Assembly (NCBI GenBank): GCA_030432035.1 | Contig: JAUIHO010000025.1 | Span: 1-35,006, forward strand | DNA length: 35,006 bases | Source: Phycisphaerae bacterium | GTDB lineage: Bacteria > Planctomycetota > Phycisphaerae > UBA1845 > UTPLA1 | Reading direction: 5' to 3' | In this document: positions 24,355-31,879 of the stretch, piece by piece | Numbering within the stretch: the first letter of the stretch is position 1 | Layout: every line of letters starts with the position of its first letter | Notes under the pieces: generated by a model | What the model saw: only the letters and a program-made list of their open reading frames with translations | Databases searched by the model: none | Told to the model about the DNA's origin: nothing | Program-made: the position numbers and the translations under genes

Positions 24355-24383
24355 CGTGAAACAAGGTAATCGAGGGCCTCATC

Positions 24384-24851
24384 ATGTCTTTTCCATCACC
24401 ACGCGAAACCCTGTCACTCGGCGATAGCGGTCAGTTCACGAAATCGATTTCGGAAAACGACATCTTCCGCTTCGCCGATGCCTCCGGCGATTACAACCCG
24501 CTGCATATCGACGAGACGTACGCGCGCAGCTCTCGCTTCGGCAAACGCGTGGCCCACGGCATTCTGACGGCCGGCATCATCTCAACGGTGCTCAGCAGCG
24601 AAATCCCCGGCGTGGGCACGATCTTTCTGCAGCTCGAGATTCGATTTATCAAGCCGGTCTTTATCAACGATCGTGTCACGGCACGTGCATGGGTGGAAGA
24701 GATCATTCGCGAAGACCGCGTGCGCATGCTGGTGGCCTGCACGAATCAGAACGGAGAAGACGTGGCCATCGGCAACGCGATTGTGATCCCACCGAAAGAA
24801 ACGAAAGTGATCGGTGAGCCGTCGAAGTTGGGGGAGAATCCGGAGGATTGA
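24384..24851 (+). CDS. MaoC-like (R)-specific enoyl-CoA hydratase
   Basis: The 155-residue hot-dog-fold protein resembles PhaJ-type (R)-specific enoyl-CoA hydratases, which link fatty-acid oxidation to PHA or other (R)-3-hydroxyacyl-CoA use. The hydratase signature is clear: SGDYNPLHIDETYARSSRFG has D36 and H41, the catalytic dyad spaced by four residues, followed by RVAHGILTAG. The strand LEIRFIKPVFINDRVTARAW is also typical. Domain and length match a single-domain enzyme. GAGGG precedes the ATG. It is not next to other lipid genes here, and the true substrate is unknown; a fatty-acid-synthase-type dehydratase is another possibility. Confidence 0.9.
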   Translation: MSFPSPRETLSLGDSGQFTKSISENDIFRFADASGDYNPLHIDETYARSSRFGKRVAHGILTAGIISTVLSSEIPGVGTIFLQLEIRFIKPVFINDRVTARAWVEEIIREDRVRMLVACTNQNGEDVAIGNAIVIPPKETKVIGEPSKLGENPED

Positions 24852-24860
24852 GGCTGCCTC

Positions 24861-25925
24861 TCATTTTGCGGTCTTCAGGTTGGTTACCACAAACGGCCTG
24901 GGGCTACGCCGGGGCTGCAACCCCAATTTTACTTTCGCGGCATAGAAGACGTAGTCGAAAAAGTAGTCGCCAATCCCAATGGTCTGCAATAAACCTGCAG
25001 CAAGTACCGGTGTCGTTAAGCGAAGCCAGTTTTGCTCGGTCACTATGGCTAAGATGTCAACGGCCAAATATGTGCAGCCGAGCAATGTGCACCAGATAAC
25101 TGTTCTTGTTATTCTGGCCCAGTTCAAGCCCTTTGCATTCTCATTTTTCTTTCGAGCATCGAGTTGCTTCTGAAGCGAGGTTGCAAACATCGCCCAATCG
25201 CGGAATGGTGTCGGACGGAATGCAAACGTTTGTGTTTGATGGTTGTTTACGCAAACAAATCCGGCGCGCGTAATCTTTGAAACGTCAGATAGTCGCATTC
25301 TGATCGACCTGTTGCTTTGATACCAGAAACAAAGCGATGAATCTCTCAACTCTACCCGTTCGATTCTATCTGACGGAAAATAGTTGATCAGATGATGGCG
25401 CACCGAAACAAGGCAAGCAAGAGCGATCGCCCAAAACGTGGCAGCCATACCGTAGCAGCAGAAAAATGCGACGGCCGTGTAACACTCGCGTTGGGTAGCG
25501 TTAAGGCCGACAAACGCATCATCCCAGTCGATCAACGCGGTTTTCACGGTAATTAATGCTCCGAACGCGAACGCGAGCAAGCCGAATACAATCAATGGGC
25601 TGCTGCGTTTCCATTCGCTGACGCAGGTCCATGTGAAACCTTCCTTTTTTATGGTTTGCAGGCACGATCGTCGCTTAAGGCGGAAAAACAAATCGAAGTT
25701 CCGCATGCCGTTTATGGCGATGCGAGTGATGGGAAATTCGGCTAGGCGCGTTTTGAATTCAGAATCAAGAATGAGGACTTTTGATTGAAGCGTACGAATG
25801 TTACGCCATGGGATAAGCACAGTGCCTGTATCCTCATGTTCGCAACGCAGCCCTGACAGCGTTGGCGTTACTGTTGGATGCGATGGTGCATCGTCTTGTA
25901 CTTGCAAATTCTTGAGCTTTTCCAT
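24861..25925 (-). CDS. Hypothetical four-TM membrane protein with lower G+C
   Basis: I do not recognise this 354-residue protein. It has an N-terminal cytoplasmic domain (about 1-108) with IPWRNIRTLQSKVLIL, TM helices at about 109-132 and 150-175, a middle segment (180-270) that contains RIERVELRDSSLCFWYQSNRSIRM, and two more TM helices at about 274-296 and 303-329. The alternating polar strands in the middle are similar to a pleckstrin-like or bacterial PH fold, a weak guess. Its base composition is richer in A+T than its neighbours. The last 20 codons run over GGGGCTGCAACCCC, a palindromic repeat-like string, so the C-terminus may come from a repeat. It ends nine bases from the MaoC stop, convergently. 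Confidence 0.7.
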   Translation of the reverse strand: MEKLKNLQVQDDAPSHPTVTPTLSGLRCEHEDTGTVLIPWRNIRTLQSKVLILDSEFKTRLAEFPITRIAINGMRNFDLFFRLKRRSCLQTIKKEGFTWTCVSEWKRSSPLIVFGLLAFAFGALITVKTALIDWDDAFVGLNATQRECYTAVAFFCCYGMAATFWAIALACLVSVRHHLINYFPSDRIERVELRDSSLCFWYQSNRSIRMRLSDVSKITRAGFVCVNNHQTQTFAFRPTPFRDWAMFATSLQKQLDARKKNENAKGLNWARITRTVIWCTLLGCTYLAVDILAIVTEQNWLRLTTPVLAAGLLQTIGIGDYFFDYVFYAAKVKLGLQPRRSPRPFVVTNLKTAK

Positions 25926-25960
25926 TCCGTTAATTCTAACGAAACGTGCGTGAGGAGGCC

Positions 25961-25990
25961 GGTATAAAGGCTGGGGTCGGTTATAATCAA
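25961..25990 (-). promoter_or_regulatory. Candidate sigma-70-type promoter for the membrane protein
   Basis: Reading the minus strand, TTGATT (25985-25990) and TATACC (25961-25966) are 18 bases apart and stand about 36 bases before the ATG at 25925. Agreement with TTGACA and TATAAT is partial. No transcription data support it. Confidence 0.3.
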
Positions 25991-26040
25991 CTTAACTCAG
26001 AATGTATGGATGAAAAATGTAGAGAAGCTAGCATTACCGC

Positions 26041-27147
26041 CTACGCCGCCTTACCCAACAACGCTCTCCCCAGTGCAATCCCGACGGCGTCGAAAATCAA
26101 CCCGACATTAAAGCTGCGTTTGATCTGATACTCTGCCGTACTCAGCGACCGCGCGGCACCACTCCAGCCGGAGGGTTGCGTTTTCGCGAAGTAGTCGGTG
26201 TATTTCGCGGCCAAGCCTAAGTCGCGCGGCGGGCTGCCGCTGGCCAGCCGCAGGGCTTCCGAAACGACGACCGACGTGAGTGCGAGCGCCGTCGATTGGC
26301 CCACGCGTGCTTCATTCAAATCCGCCTCGTCGCCGGTGTCGGTCTTCTTGATTTTGTCGGTAATCTGCTTGGCCAATCCCTGCAGCGATTGGCTTGCCGC
26401 GACCGGGTCGCGGGCGGCTTGCATCACGGCGGCGAGCGCTTCGTCGAAGTGTTCGTGTGCGGCGATGGTCGCAAGCCACGTGGCGCGACCGGCGCTGCCT
26501 TGCGCAATCACGGTCAGCCGGTTGATTTCGGCGTCGTCGAGTTGTTGCGTGTTGCGCAAATGATCGGCGACGAAGCCATCGGGAAGCGCGTCGAACTCAA
26601 TGATCTGACAGCGCGAGCGCGTGGTTTCAAGCAGGGCCGATGCGCTACTCACTAGTAGAATCAGGTAACAATCGTTTGGCGGTTCTTCCAGCGTTTTGAG
26701 CAGGGCGTTTTGCGAGCTGTCGTTTAGCAGGTCGGCTTCGGGAATGAGAAAGACCTTCGACGACGCGCTGCCGGGTCGCAAGCCCGCCGGTTCGATCAGA
26801 AACTCGCGCACAATATCAACGCCCAGCTGCGTATGCTTGCGGCGGCGCGCACTGCCGTCGGACAAGTACGCCCCCAGCGATCGATCGACGACGTTGAAAT
26901 CCGGGTGCTGACCGTTGGCCGACATCTCGCAGTTGGTACACGATTCGCACGCTTCGGGCATCTCGCCTTCGCTACCGAGGACCGGAGCGTTGCACAGTAA
27001 TACGCGAGCCAGTCGCGTGGCAAACATCTGCTTACCCACACCCTCCGGGCCGGAAAAAATCATTCCGTGCGGCAAGCGACTGCGCCGCAGAGAGCGCGCG
27101 ATAAAGTCCAACGCGCGGCTTTGATGCAATACGTCAGATACCCGCAT
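26041..27147 (-). CDS. holB: DNA polymerase III delta' subunit
   Basis: HolB is the stator of the clamp loader, an AAA+ protein that does not hydrolyse ATP. The 368-residue product has a degenerate Walker A GPEGVGKQ (residues 33-40, with Q in place of Ser/Thr), four Cys (C52, C67, C70, C73) matching the usual zinc module, the sensor region SQNALLKTLEEPP near 165, and TTRSRCQIIEF with the SRC motif. The domain III region at the C-terminus is poorly conserved but present. Its ATG overlaps the last 14 bases of tmk, and the order lipA-tmk-holB on the same strand indicates an operon. Confidence 0.93.
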   Translation of the reverse strand: MRVSDVLHQSRALDFIARSLRRSRLPHGMIFSGPEGVGKQMFATRLARVLLCNAPVLGSEGEMPEACESCTNCEMSANGQHPDFNVVDRSLGAYLSDGSARRRKHTQLGVDIVREFLIEPAGLRPGSASSKVFLIPEADLLNDSSQNALLKTLEEPPNDCYLILLVSSASALLETTRSRCQIIEFDALPDGFVADHLRNTQQLDDAEINRLTVIAQGSAGRATWLATIAAHEHFDEALAAVMQAARDPVAASQSLQGLAKQITDKIKKTDTGDEADLNEARVGQSTALALTSVVVSEALRLASGSPPRDLGLAAKYTDYFAKTQPSGWSGAARSLSTAEYQIKRSFNVGLIFDAVGIALGRALLGKAA

Positions 27148-27841
27148 CGACTACCGCCTCCATAATACGCCTGTGCACTTCTTCGACTGTGCCCGCACCA
27201 TCGACAATGCGAACCGGCGCCGGATAAATGTCATCGAGCTTTAAGAATCGCTCGCGCACTTCCTCGTGAAAGTTGCGCGGCCGCGCTTCCATCGCGTCGA
27301 TTTGTGCGTCGGAAAACAAGAGCGGCTGACCTTCGCTGGTGACGGGGCGGCGACCGCCATGCTGGCCCGTTCCGCCGCGGCCCGTGCGCGCAAACGCCTC
27401 GCCGACGGTCATATCAATAATCAGCGTTAGCGCCGGCCAGCAACCTTCGATGGCCATTTCGGCAAGCTGCAACACCTTCTGCGGATCGTAACCGGCGGCG
27501 GCTTGGTAGCAGCAAGTTGCCGACACGTAACGGTCACCGAGCACGACATCGCCGCGTTCGAGCGCGGGGCGCACCACTTCGGTGACAAGCTGCGCGCGCG
27601 ACGCCATAAACAAGAACGCTTCGCAGCGGATATCCATTTTGGATAAGTCGTAATCGAGGAGAATATGCCGGATGCGGTCGCCGATTTCGGTGCCGCCGGG
27701 ATCGCGCGTACGCAGATAGCCGATGCCGCGCTGGGCGAGGGCCTGCTCCATCAGGTCAAACTGTGCGCCTTTGCCCGCTCCGTCGATGCCGTCAAAGACG
27801 ATGAATTTTCCCCGCAACCGTTCATACGGATCGCTCGCCAA
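27134..27841 (-). CDS. tmk: Thymidylate kinase
   Basis: The 235-residue enzyme phosphorylates dTMP to dTDP. It shows FIVFDGIDGAGKGAQ (P-loop, residues 18-27), DPGGTEIGDRIRHILL, the GDRYVSATCCYQAAAG segment with the DRY-type motif, and a LID region TGRGGTGQHGG. The P-loop reads GKGAQ instead of GK(S/T)TQ, so the usual Ser/Thr after the invariant Lys is missing. An added stretch (about 155-175, GQHGGRRPVTSEGQPLLFS) lengthens it beyond the usual 205-215 residues. It overlaps holB by 14 bases and is four bases from lipA, a tight operon. Confidence 0.93.
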   Translation of the reverse strand: MASDPYERLRGKFIVFDGIDGAGKGAQFDLMEQALAQRGIGYLRTRDPGGTEIGDRIRHILLDYDLSKMDIRCEAFLFMASRAQLVTEVVRPALERGDVVLGDRYVSATCCYQAAAGYDPQKVLQLAEMAIEGCWPALTLIIDMTVGEAFARTGRGGTGQHGGRRPVTSEGQPLLFSDAQIDAMEARPRNFHEEVRERFLKLDDIYPAPVRIVDGAGTVEEVHRRIMEAVVDAGI

Positions 27842-27844
27842 CGA

Positions 27845-28756
27845 TCAACCCTTCCGCTTACGCTCGATTTCCTCATACACGTCGGCGGCGTTGTAACTCG
27901 AACGAACAAAGGGTCCGGACGCCACCGCAAGAAAGCCCAGCTCGCGCGCTTCGGCGGCCATTTCGTCGAACTCTTCCGGCGGAACGTACCGATCGACCGG
28001 CGCGTGCGTGGGCGAAGGTCGAAGATACTGCCCCACGGTCAAAATATCTACATCGGCTTCGCGCAAATCGACAAAGGTTTGATACAACTCTTCGCGCGTT
28101 TCACCGAGGCCGACCATGAGGCCGCTCTTGGTGAGTACGTCAGGGCGAATTTGCTTGGCCATGCGCAATACATCGAGCGTGCGATCGTAACGCGCGGCGG
28201 GGCGAATCCACTTGCTGAGGCGACGAACGGTTTCTTGGTTGTGATTATAAATTTCGGGGCCGGCATCGCAGAGCACGCGAATGCATTCTTCGCGCGCGTG
28301 AAAGTCTGCCGGTAAGACCTCAACGACGCATTCGGGCCACGCCTTGTGAATTTCGATGACGCACTCAGCGAAGTGGCCCGCACCCTCGTCATGCAGATCG
28401 TCGCGCGCGACGGCAGTGAGCACGACGTGCTTGAGACCGAGTTCGGCGACTGCGGTCGCGAGGCGTCGCGGCTCGTCGGCTTCAACGGCGTTGGGCTTGC
28501 CGGTATCGACGGCACAGAAGCCGCAACGGCGCGTGCAGATGTCGCCCAAAATCATGAACGTGGCGTGACGATGCGACCAACACTCGGAAAGGTTGGGGCA
28601 GCGGGCCTCTTCGCAGACGGTCGCCACGCCGCTGCGCTCGACGATGGCGCGGGTTTGCCGCAGCACGTCGCCGGTAGGAAGCGGTCGCTTGAGCCATGGA
28701 GGCAGACGGCGACCGGGATCGGGATTCGGATTGCCTTTGAGAACGGTGAGTTGCAC
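27845..28756 (-). CDS. lipA: Lipoyl synthase
   Basis: LipA is a radical SAM enzyme that inserts two sulfurs into protein-bound octanoyl groups. The GTG start at 28756 has GAGG about eight bases upstream and gives 303 residues. Both iron-sulfur sites are complete: the auxiliary cluster C48, C53, C59 (CEEARCPNLSEC) and the radical SAM cluster C74, C78, C81 (CTRRCGFC), with the C-terminal RSSY motif at 285-288 supplying the Ser ligand. The conserved NHNQETVRRL and GLMVGLGET are present. Neighbour lipB is not seen; the gene is upstream of tmk and holB in a three-gene set. Confidence 0.98.
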   Translation of the reverse strand: MQLTVLKGNPNPDPGRRLPPWLKRPLPTGDVLRQTRAIVERSGVATVCEEARCPNLSECWSHRHATFMILGDICTRRCGFCAVDTGKPNAVEADEPRRLATAVAELGLKHVVLTAVARDDLHDEGAGHFAECVIEIHKAWPECVVEVLPADFHAREECIRVLCDAGPEIYNHNQETVRRLSKWIRPAARYDRTLDVLRMAKQIRPDVLTKSGLMVGLGETREELYQTFVDLREADVDILTVGQYLRPSPTHAPVDRYVPPEEFDEMAAEARELGFLAVASGPFVRSSYNAADVYEEIERKRKG

Positions 28757-28880
28757 GCGGGATTCCTCGCTCGTTTTTCGCTACAATCTCTTAATGTTAG
28801 GGGGTTTACGCCGATTATGCCACGGCGTAGGCTGATGGTGGCCGGAGACGAGCGGGAACCTGTGATAAGGGGTCGCGACG

Positions 28881-29354
28881 ATGCATATCAATCTCAAAAA
28901 AGTGCTGTATCCGACGGATTTTTCCGAATTTTCGCTGCACGCCCTGAAATACGCCCAGACCTTTGCGGAATCCTTTAAGGCGGAGCTGCACGTGCTGCAT
29001 GTGGTAGACGAGGCGGCGTTGTATTGGATGGCGATGGGGCCTAACAGCCTGCCCGTCGGCCCTGGTGCCGACGAGTTGCAGGAGATCGCCAAGAAGGAAA
29101 TGGGCGAGTTCGTCGCCGAGCATGTGAAGCTGCCGAGCGATCAGGTGGTGACCGAGGTGAAACTCGGTCGGCCATTCTCGGAGATCATTCGCTATGCCCG
29201 CGACGAATCGATGGACTTGATCGTCGTGTGTACGCATGGGCGGAGCGGCATCGAGCACGCACTGCTGGGTTCGGTCACGGAAAAAGTCGTGCGCAAGAGC
29301 CCGTGCCCGGTGTTGACGGTGCGACATCCGGAACACGATTTCGTGATGCCGTAA
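28881..29354 (+). CDS. Universal stress protein (UspA family)
   Basis: The 157-residue cytoplasmic protein has a single Usp domain. D13 in YPTDFSEFS and the THGRSGIEHALLGSVTEKVV segment mark the nucleotide-binding form, although the first Gly of G-2x-G-9x-G(S/T) is C117 (CTHG). The C-terminal strand PCPVLTVR is typical. The protein likely binds ATP and helps in stress survival; the exact role varies between members. It is transcribed divergently from lipA with a 124-base gap and precedes a DUF547 gene by 53 bases. Confidence 0.92.
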   Translation: MHINLKKVLYPTDFSEFSLHALKYAQTFAESFKAELHVLHVVDEAALYWMAMGPNSLPVGPGADELQEIAKKEMGEFVAEHVKLPSDQVVTEVKLGRPFSEIIRYARDESMDLIVVCTHGRSGIEHALLGSVTEKVVRKSPCPVLTVRHPEHDFVMP

Positions 29355-29407
29355 TGTGCTTGGCGTTGCGCGATTAGATGCGGCGACGGTTGTAAGGGAG
29401 AATGTGT

Positions 29408-30262
29408 ATGCGTTCAAAGCGTTGGCAGGTATTGATGCAGCAATCGGTGTGCGTTTTGGCGTTGATGGTATTGGTTCAGGGTGCTGGTGCTTCGTTGCAA
29501 CCTGCTGAGCTAGGTGAGTTCGACCACAAGCTGTGGGACGGTGTGTTGCGCGATCATGTCAATGATCAGGGCCGCGTTGATTATGCCGCCGTACAGAAAG
29601 ATGAGCGATTCGATCGTTATCTTGAGCAACTCGAGGCAGCGGACGCGAAGGAATTAAAGAACGACGACGAACGATTGGCGTTTTGGATCAACGCCTATAA
29701 CGCGCTTACGATTCGCGCCGTATTGGATACGCTGCCTGCGGATCAGAGCAAGTGGGCCGAGTACAAGATTATCGATCAGAAAGTAAACGGCACCAGCATT
29801 TGGAAGGGTCGCAAGTTTGAGGTCGGGGGCGAGCAACTTACGCTGGATGACATCGAACATAATGTAATCCGCAAGCGCGACGGCCTGCGCGATCCACGAA
29901 TTCACGTGGCGTTGGTGTGTGCGGCGAAAGGTTGCCCCTATCTTTGGAATCGTGCCTATACCGGCGCGGATGTGCGCGATCAATTGACGGCAGCGATGCG
30001 ACGATTCTGTGCGAACGACAAGCAACTGAAGATCGACAAGACGTCGCGAACGATCACCATTAGCAAGATTTTCGAGTGGTACGGTGGGGACTTCACGAAT
30101 CCAAAGTTCTCACCCCACGGGAAGTCGATCCCGATTTTCTTGGCGGAATATGTTCGCGACCAAGCGATGGTGGCGGCGCTGCGACAAGGTAGGTGGACCG
30201 TCACCTATTTTGAGTATGACTGGCATTTGAACATCCAGGAAAAACGATCGGCGCAAGATTAA
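29408..30262 (+). CDS. DUF547 domain protein, exported
   Basis: The 284-residue product begins at ATG 29408, seven bases after AAGGGAG; an ATG at 29402 would be too close. It has a signal peptide (about 1-28, cut near AGA/SLQP). The DUF547 core is recognisable: DERLAFWINAYNALTIRAVLD, SIWKGRKFEVGGEQLTLDDIEHNVIR, VALVCAAKGCPYL and the end KIFEWYGGDF. The family is of unknown biochemical role, with a conserved His and Cys in the core. It lies between the universal stress gene and the glycosyltransferase pair on one strand, but gaps are 53 and 66 bases, so operon membership is uncertain. Confidence 0.9.
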   Translation: MRSKRWQVLMQQSVCVLALMVLVQGAGASLQPAELGEFDHKLWDGVLRDHVNDQGRVDYAAVQKDERFDRYLEQLEAADAKELKNDDERLAFWINAYNALTIRAVLDTLPADQSKWAEYKIIDQKVNGTSIWKGRKFEVGGEQLTLDDIEHNVIRKRDGLRDPRIHVALVCAAKGCPYLWNRAYTGADVRDQLTAAMRRFCANDKQLKIDKTSRTITISKIFEWYGGDFTNPKFSPHGKSIPIFLAEYVRDQAMVAALRQGRWTVTYFEYDWHLNIQEKRSAQD

Positions 30263-30328
30263 ACGCGAATTGCTGATCGCGATTCCGGCCGGCAGGCTCG
30301 GTCCGGTTGATATCGAGAGCACTTTACA

Positions 30329-31879
30329 ATGACGTTCGTCGAATATGCGGTGGTAGGGCTTTACTTTCTCGCTGCCGGTTTCCTTATCTTCTACGGCTTT
30401 AACATGCACCTGCTGACGTGGCTCTTCGCGCGCCGTCATAAAGAATGCGGGCGCTTACAGCAGAGCCGAATCGAGTGGTATCAGGCCGAGCGCCCCGAAG
30501 ATGCCTGGCCGACGGTTACGACGCAACTGCCGTTGTACAACGAAGCCAATGTTGCGCGGCGCGTCATCGAAGCCGCTGCGCACATAGATTACCCCGACGG
30601 CAAACATGAGATTCAGGTACTTGACGACAGCACCGACGCCACGCGCGCGATCGTCGACGAGACGGTCGCCGAACTGCGAGCCCAAGGGCACGATGTGACG
30701 GTCTTGCGGCGTGAGATTCGCAGCGGCTATAAGGCTGGCGCGCTGGACGCGGGTTTGCGCGACGCGCGCGGTGAGTTGATCGCCATATTTGATGCCGACT
30801 TCGTACCGCCGCGCGATTTTTTGCGGCGCAGCGTGCCGCTGCTGATGGACGAGCCCAAGAACGCCTGCGTGCAAACGCGTTGGGCTCATACGAATCAGAA
30901 TATGAATTGGCTCACGCGGGCGCAGTCGCTTGCGATCGATGGGCACTTCGCCGTCGAGCAGGGCGGTCGTTCGTGGAACCACTTGTTCATGAATTTCAAC
31001 GGCACAGCGGGCATTTGGCGGCGCGCGGCCATTGACGACGAGCAGGTAGGCGGTTGGACGTCCGACACGCTCACGGAAGACTTGGATTTGTCCTACCGCG
31101 CGCAACTCGCGGGTTGGCAAATCGAGTATTGCATGGATATCGCCTGCCCGGCCGAATTGCCAGAGACGGTGCCGGCGCTCAAATTGCAACAGCATCGCTG
31201 GGCGAAGGGCACGTTACAGTGCGCGCGGAAACTGTTGCCGCGCATTTTGCGGTCGCAAATCGGCTTTGGTCAAAAATTGGCGGCGACAGCGCACCTCTCG
31301 GGTTATCTCATCTCCGTCGCCATGACGGTCATCGGCCTGCTGTGCTTACCGGTATGCATCATCAATCCGTGGCCGGCGTTGGGGTGGGCGATGTACGTGT
31401 TCGCCACACTCATGTGGATCAGCTTGTTCGGTCCGCCGCTTGCGCATGCGTATTCGCGGCGTGTGATCAATGGCAGTTGGCGCGGCATTTCGCTGAGCCC
31501 GTTCCTGATGATCATCGGCGTCGGCATGTGTTTGCACACGGGCTTGGCGGCGCTGGCTGGTCTGGTGCAAAACGGTGGTGAATTTAAACGCACGCCCAAG
31601 GATGGCATTCGCAAACAGCGGTACACGCTACGCGGCTCGCCTTTATGGATCGTGGAATGGTGCGCGGCGGCGTATAGCGCTTATAGCCTCTACTACTTTA
31701 TGAACACGCGCGACTCGGTCGTGGGCGGCTTCTTATTGGTGTTCGCATTGGGCTTTGCCGTGATCGGCTGGCAGTCGAGCCCATTTGCGTTCGTACGGTC
31801 GAAGACGACCGACGATGCAACGGTCGAAGCCTCGCGCGACGATGAACTATGGGCCGCACCGGGATTGGGCCATGAATGA
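30329..31879 (+). CDS. Family 2 processive glycosyltransferase (cellulose synthase-like)
   Basis: The 516-residue membrane enzyme has a first TM (about 5-30), a GT2 catalytic domain (about 60-300) and four or more C-terminal TM helices. Catalytic residues match beta-glycan synthases: D99-D100 (VLDDSTD), D155-D157 (IFDADF), T249-E250-D251 (LTEDLDLS) and Q287-R290-W291 (QQHRW). Such enzymes extend polysaccharide or make glycolipids from UDP-sugar at the inner membrane. There is no PilZ domain or BcsB partner, so cellulose cannot be inferred. Its last eight bases overlap the next gene (ATGAATGA), indicating coupling with a GT-C-type protein. Confidence 0.9.
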   Translation: MTFVEYAVVGLYFLAAGFLIFYGFNMHLLTWLFARRHKECGRLQQSRIEWYQAERPEDAWPTVTTQLPLYNEANVARRVIEAAAHIDYPDGKHEIQVLDDSTDATRAIVDETVAELRAQGHDVTVLRREIRSGYKAGALDAGLRDARGELIAIFDADFVPPRDFLRRSVPLLMDEPKNACVQTRWAHTNQNMNWLTRAQSLAIDGHFAVEQGGRSWNHLFMNFNGTAGIWRRAAIDDEQVGGWTSDTLTEDLDLSYRAQLAGWQIEYCMDIACPAELPETVPALKLQQHRWAKGTLQCARKLLPRILRSQIGFGQKLAATAHLSGYLISVAMTVIGLLCLPVCIINPWPALGWAMYVFATLMWISLFGPPLAHAYSRRVINGSWRGISLSPFLMIIGVGMCLHTGLAALAGLVQNGGEFKRTPKDGIRKQRYTLRGSPLWIVEWCAAAYSAYSLYYFMNTRDSVVGGFLLVFALGFAVIGWQSSPFAFVRSKTTDDATVEASRDDELWAAPGLGHE

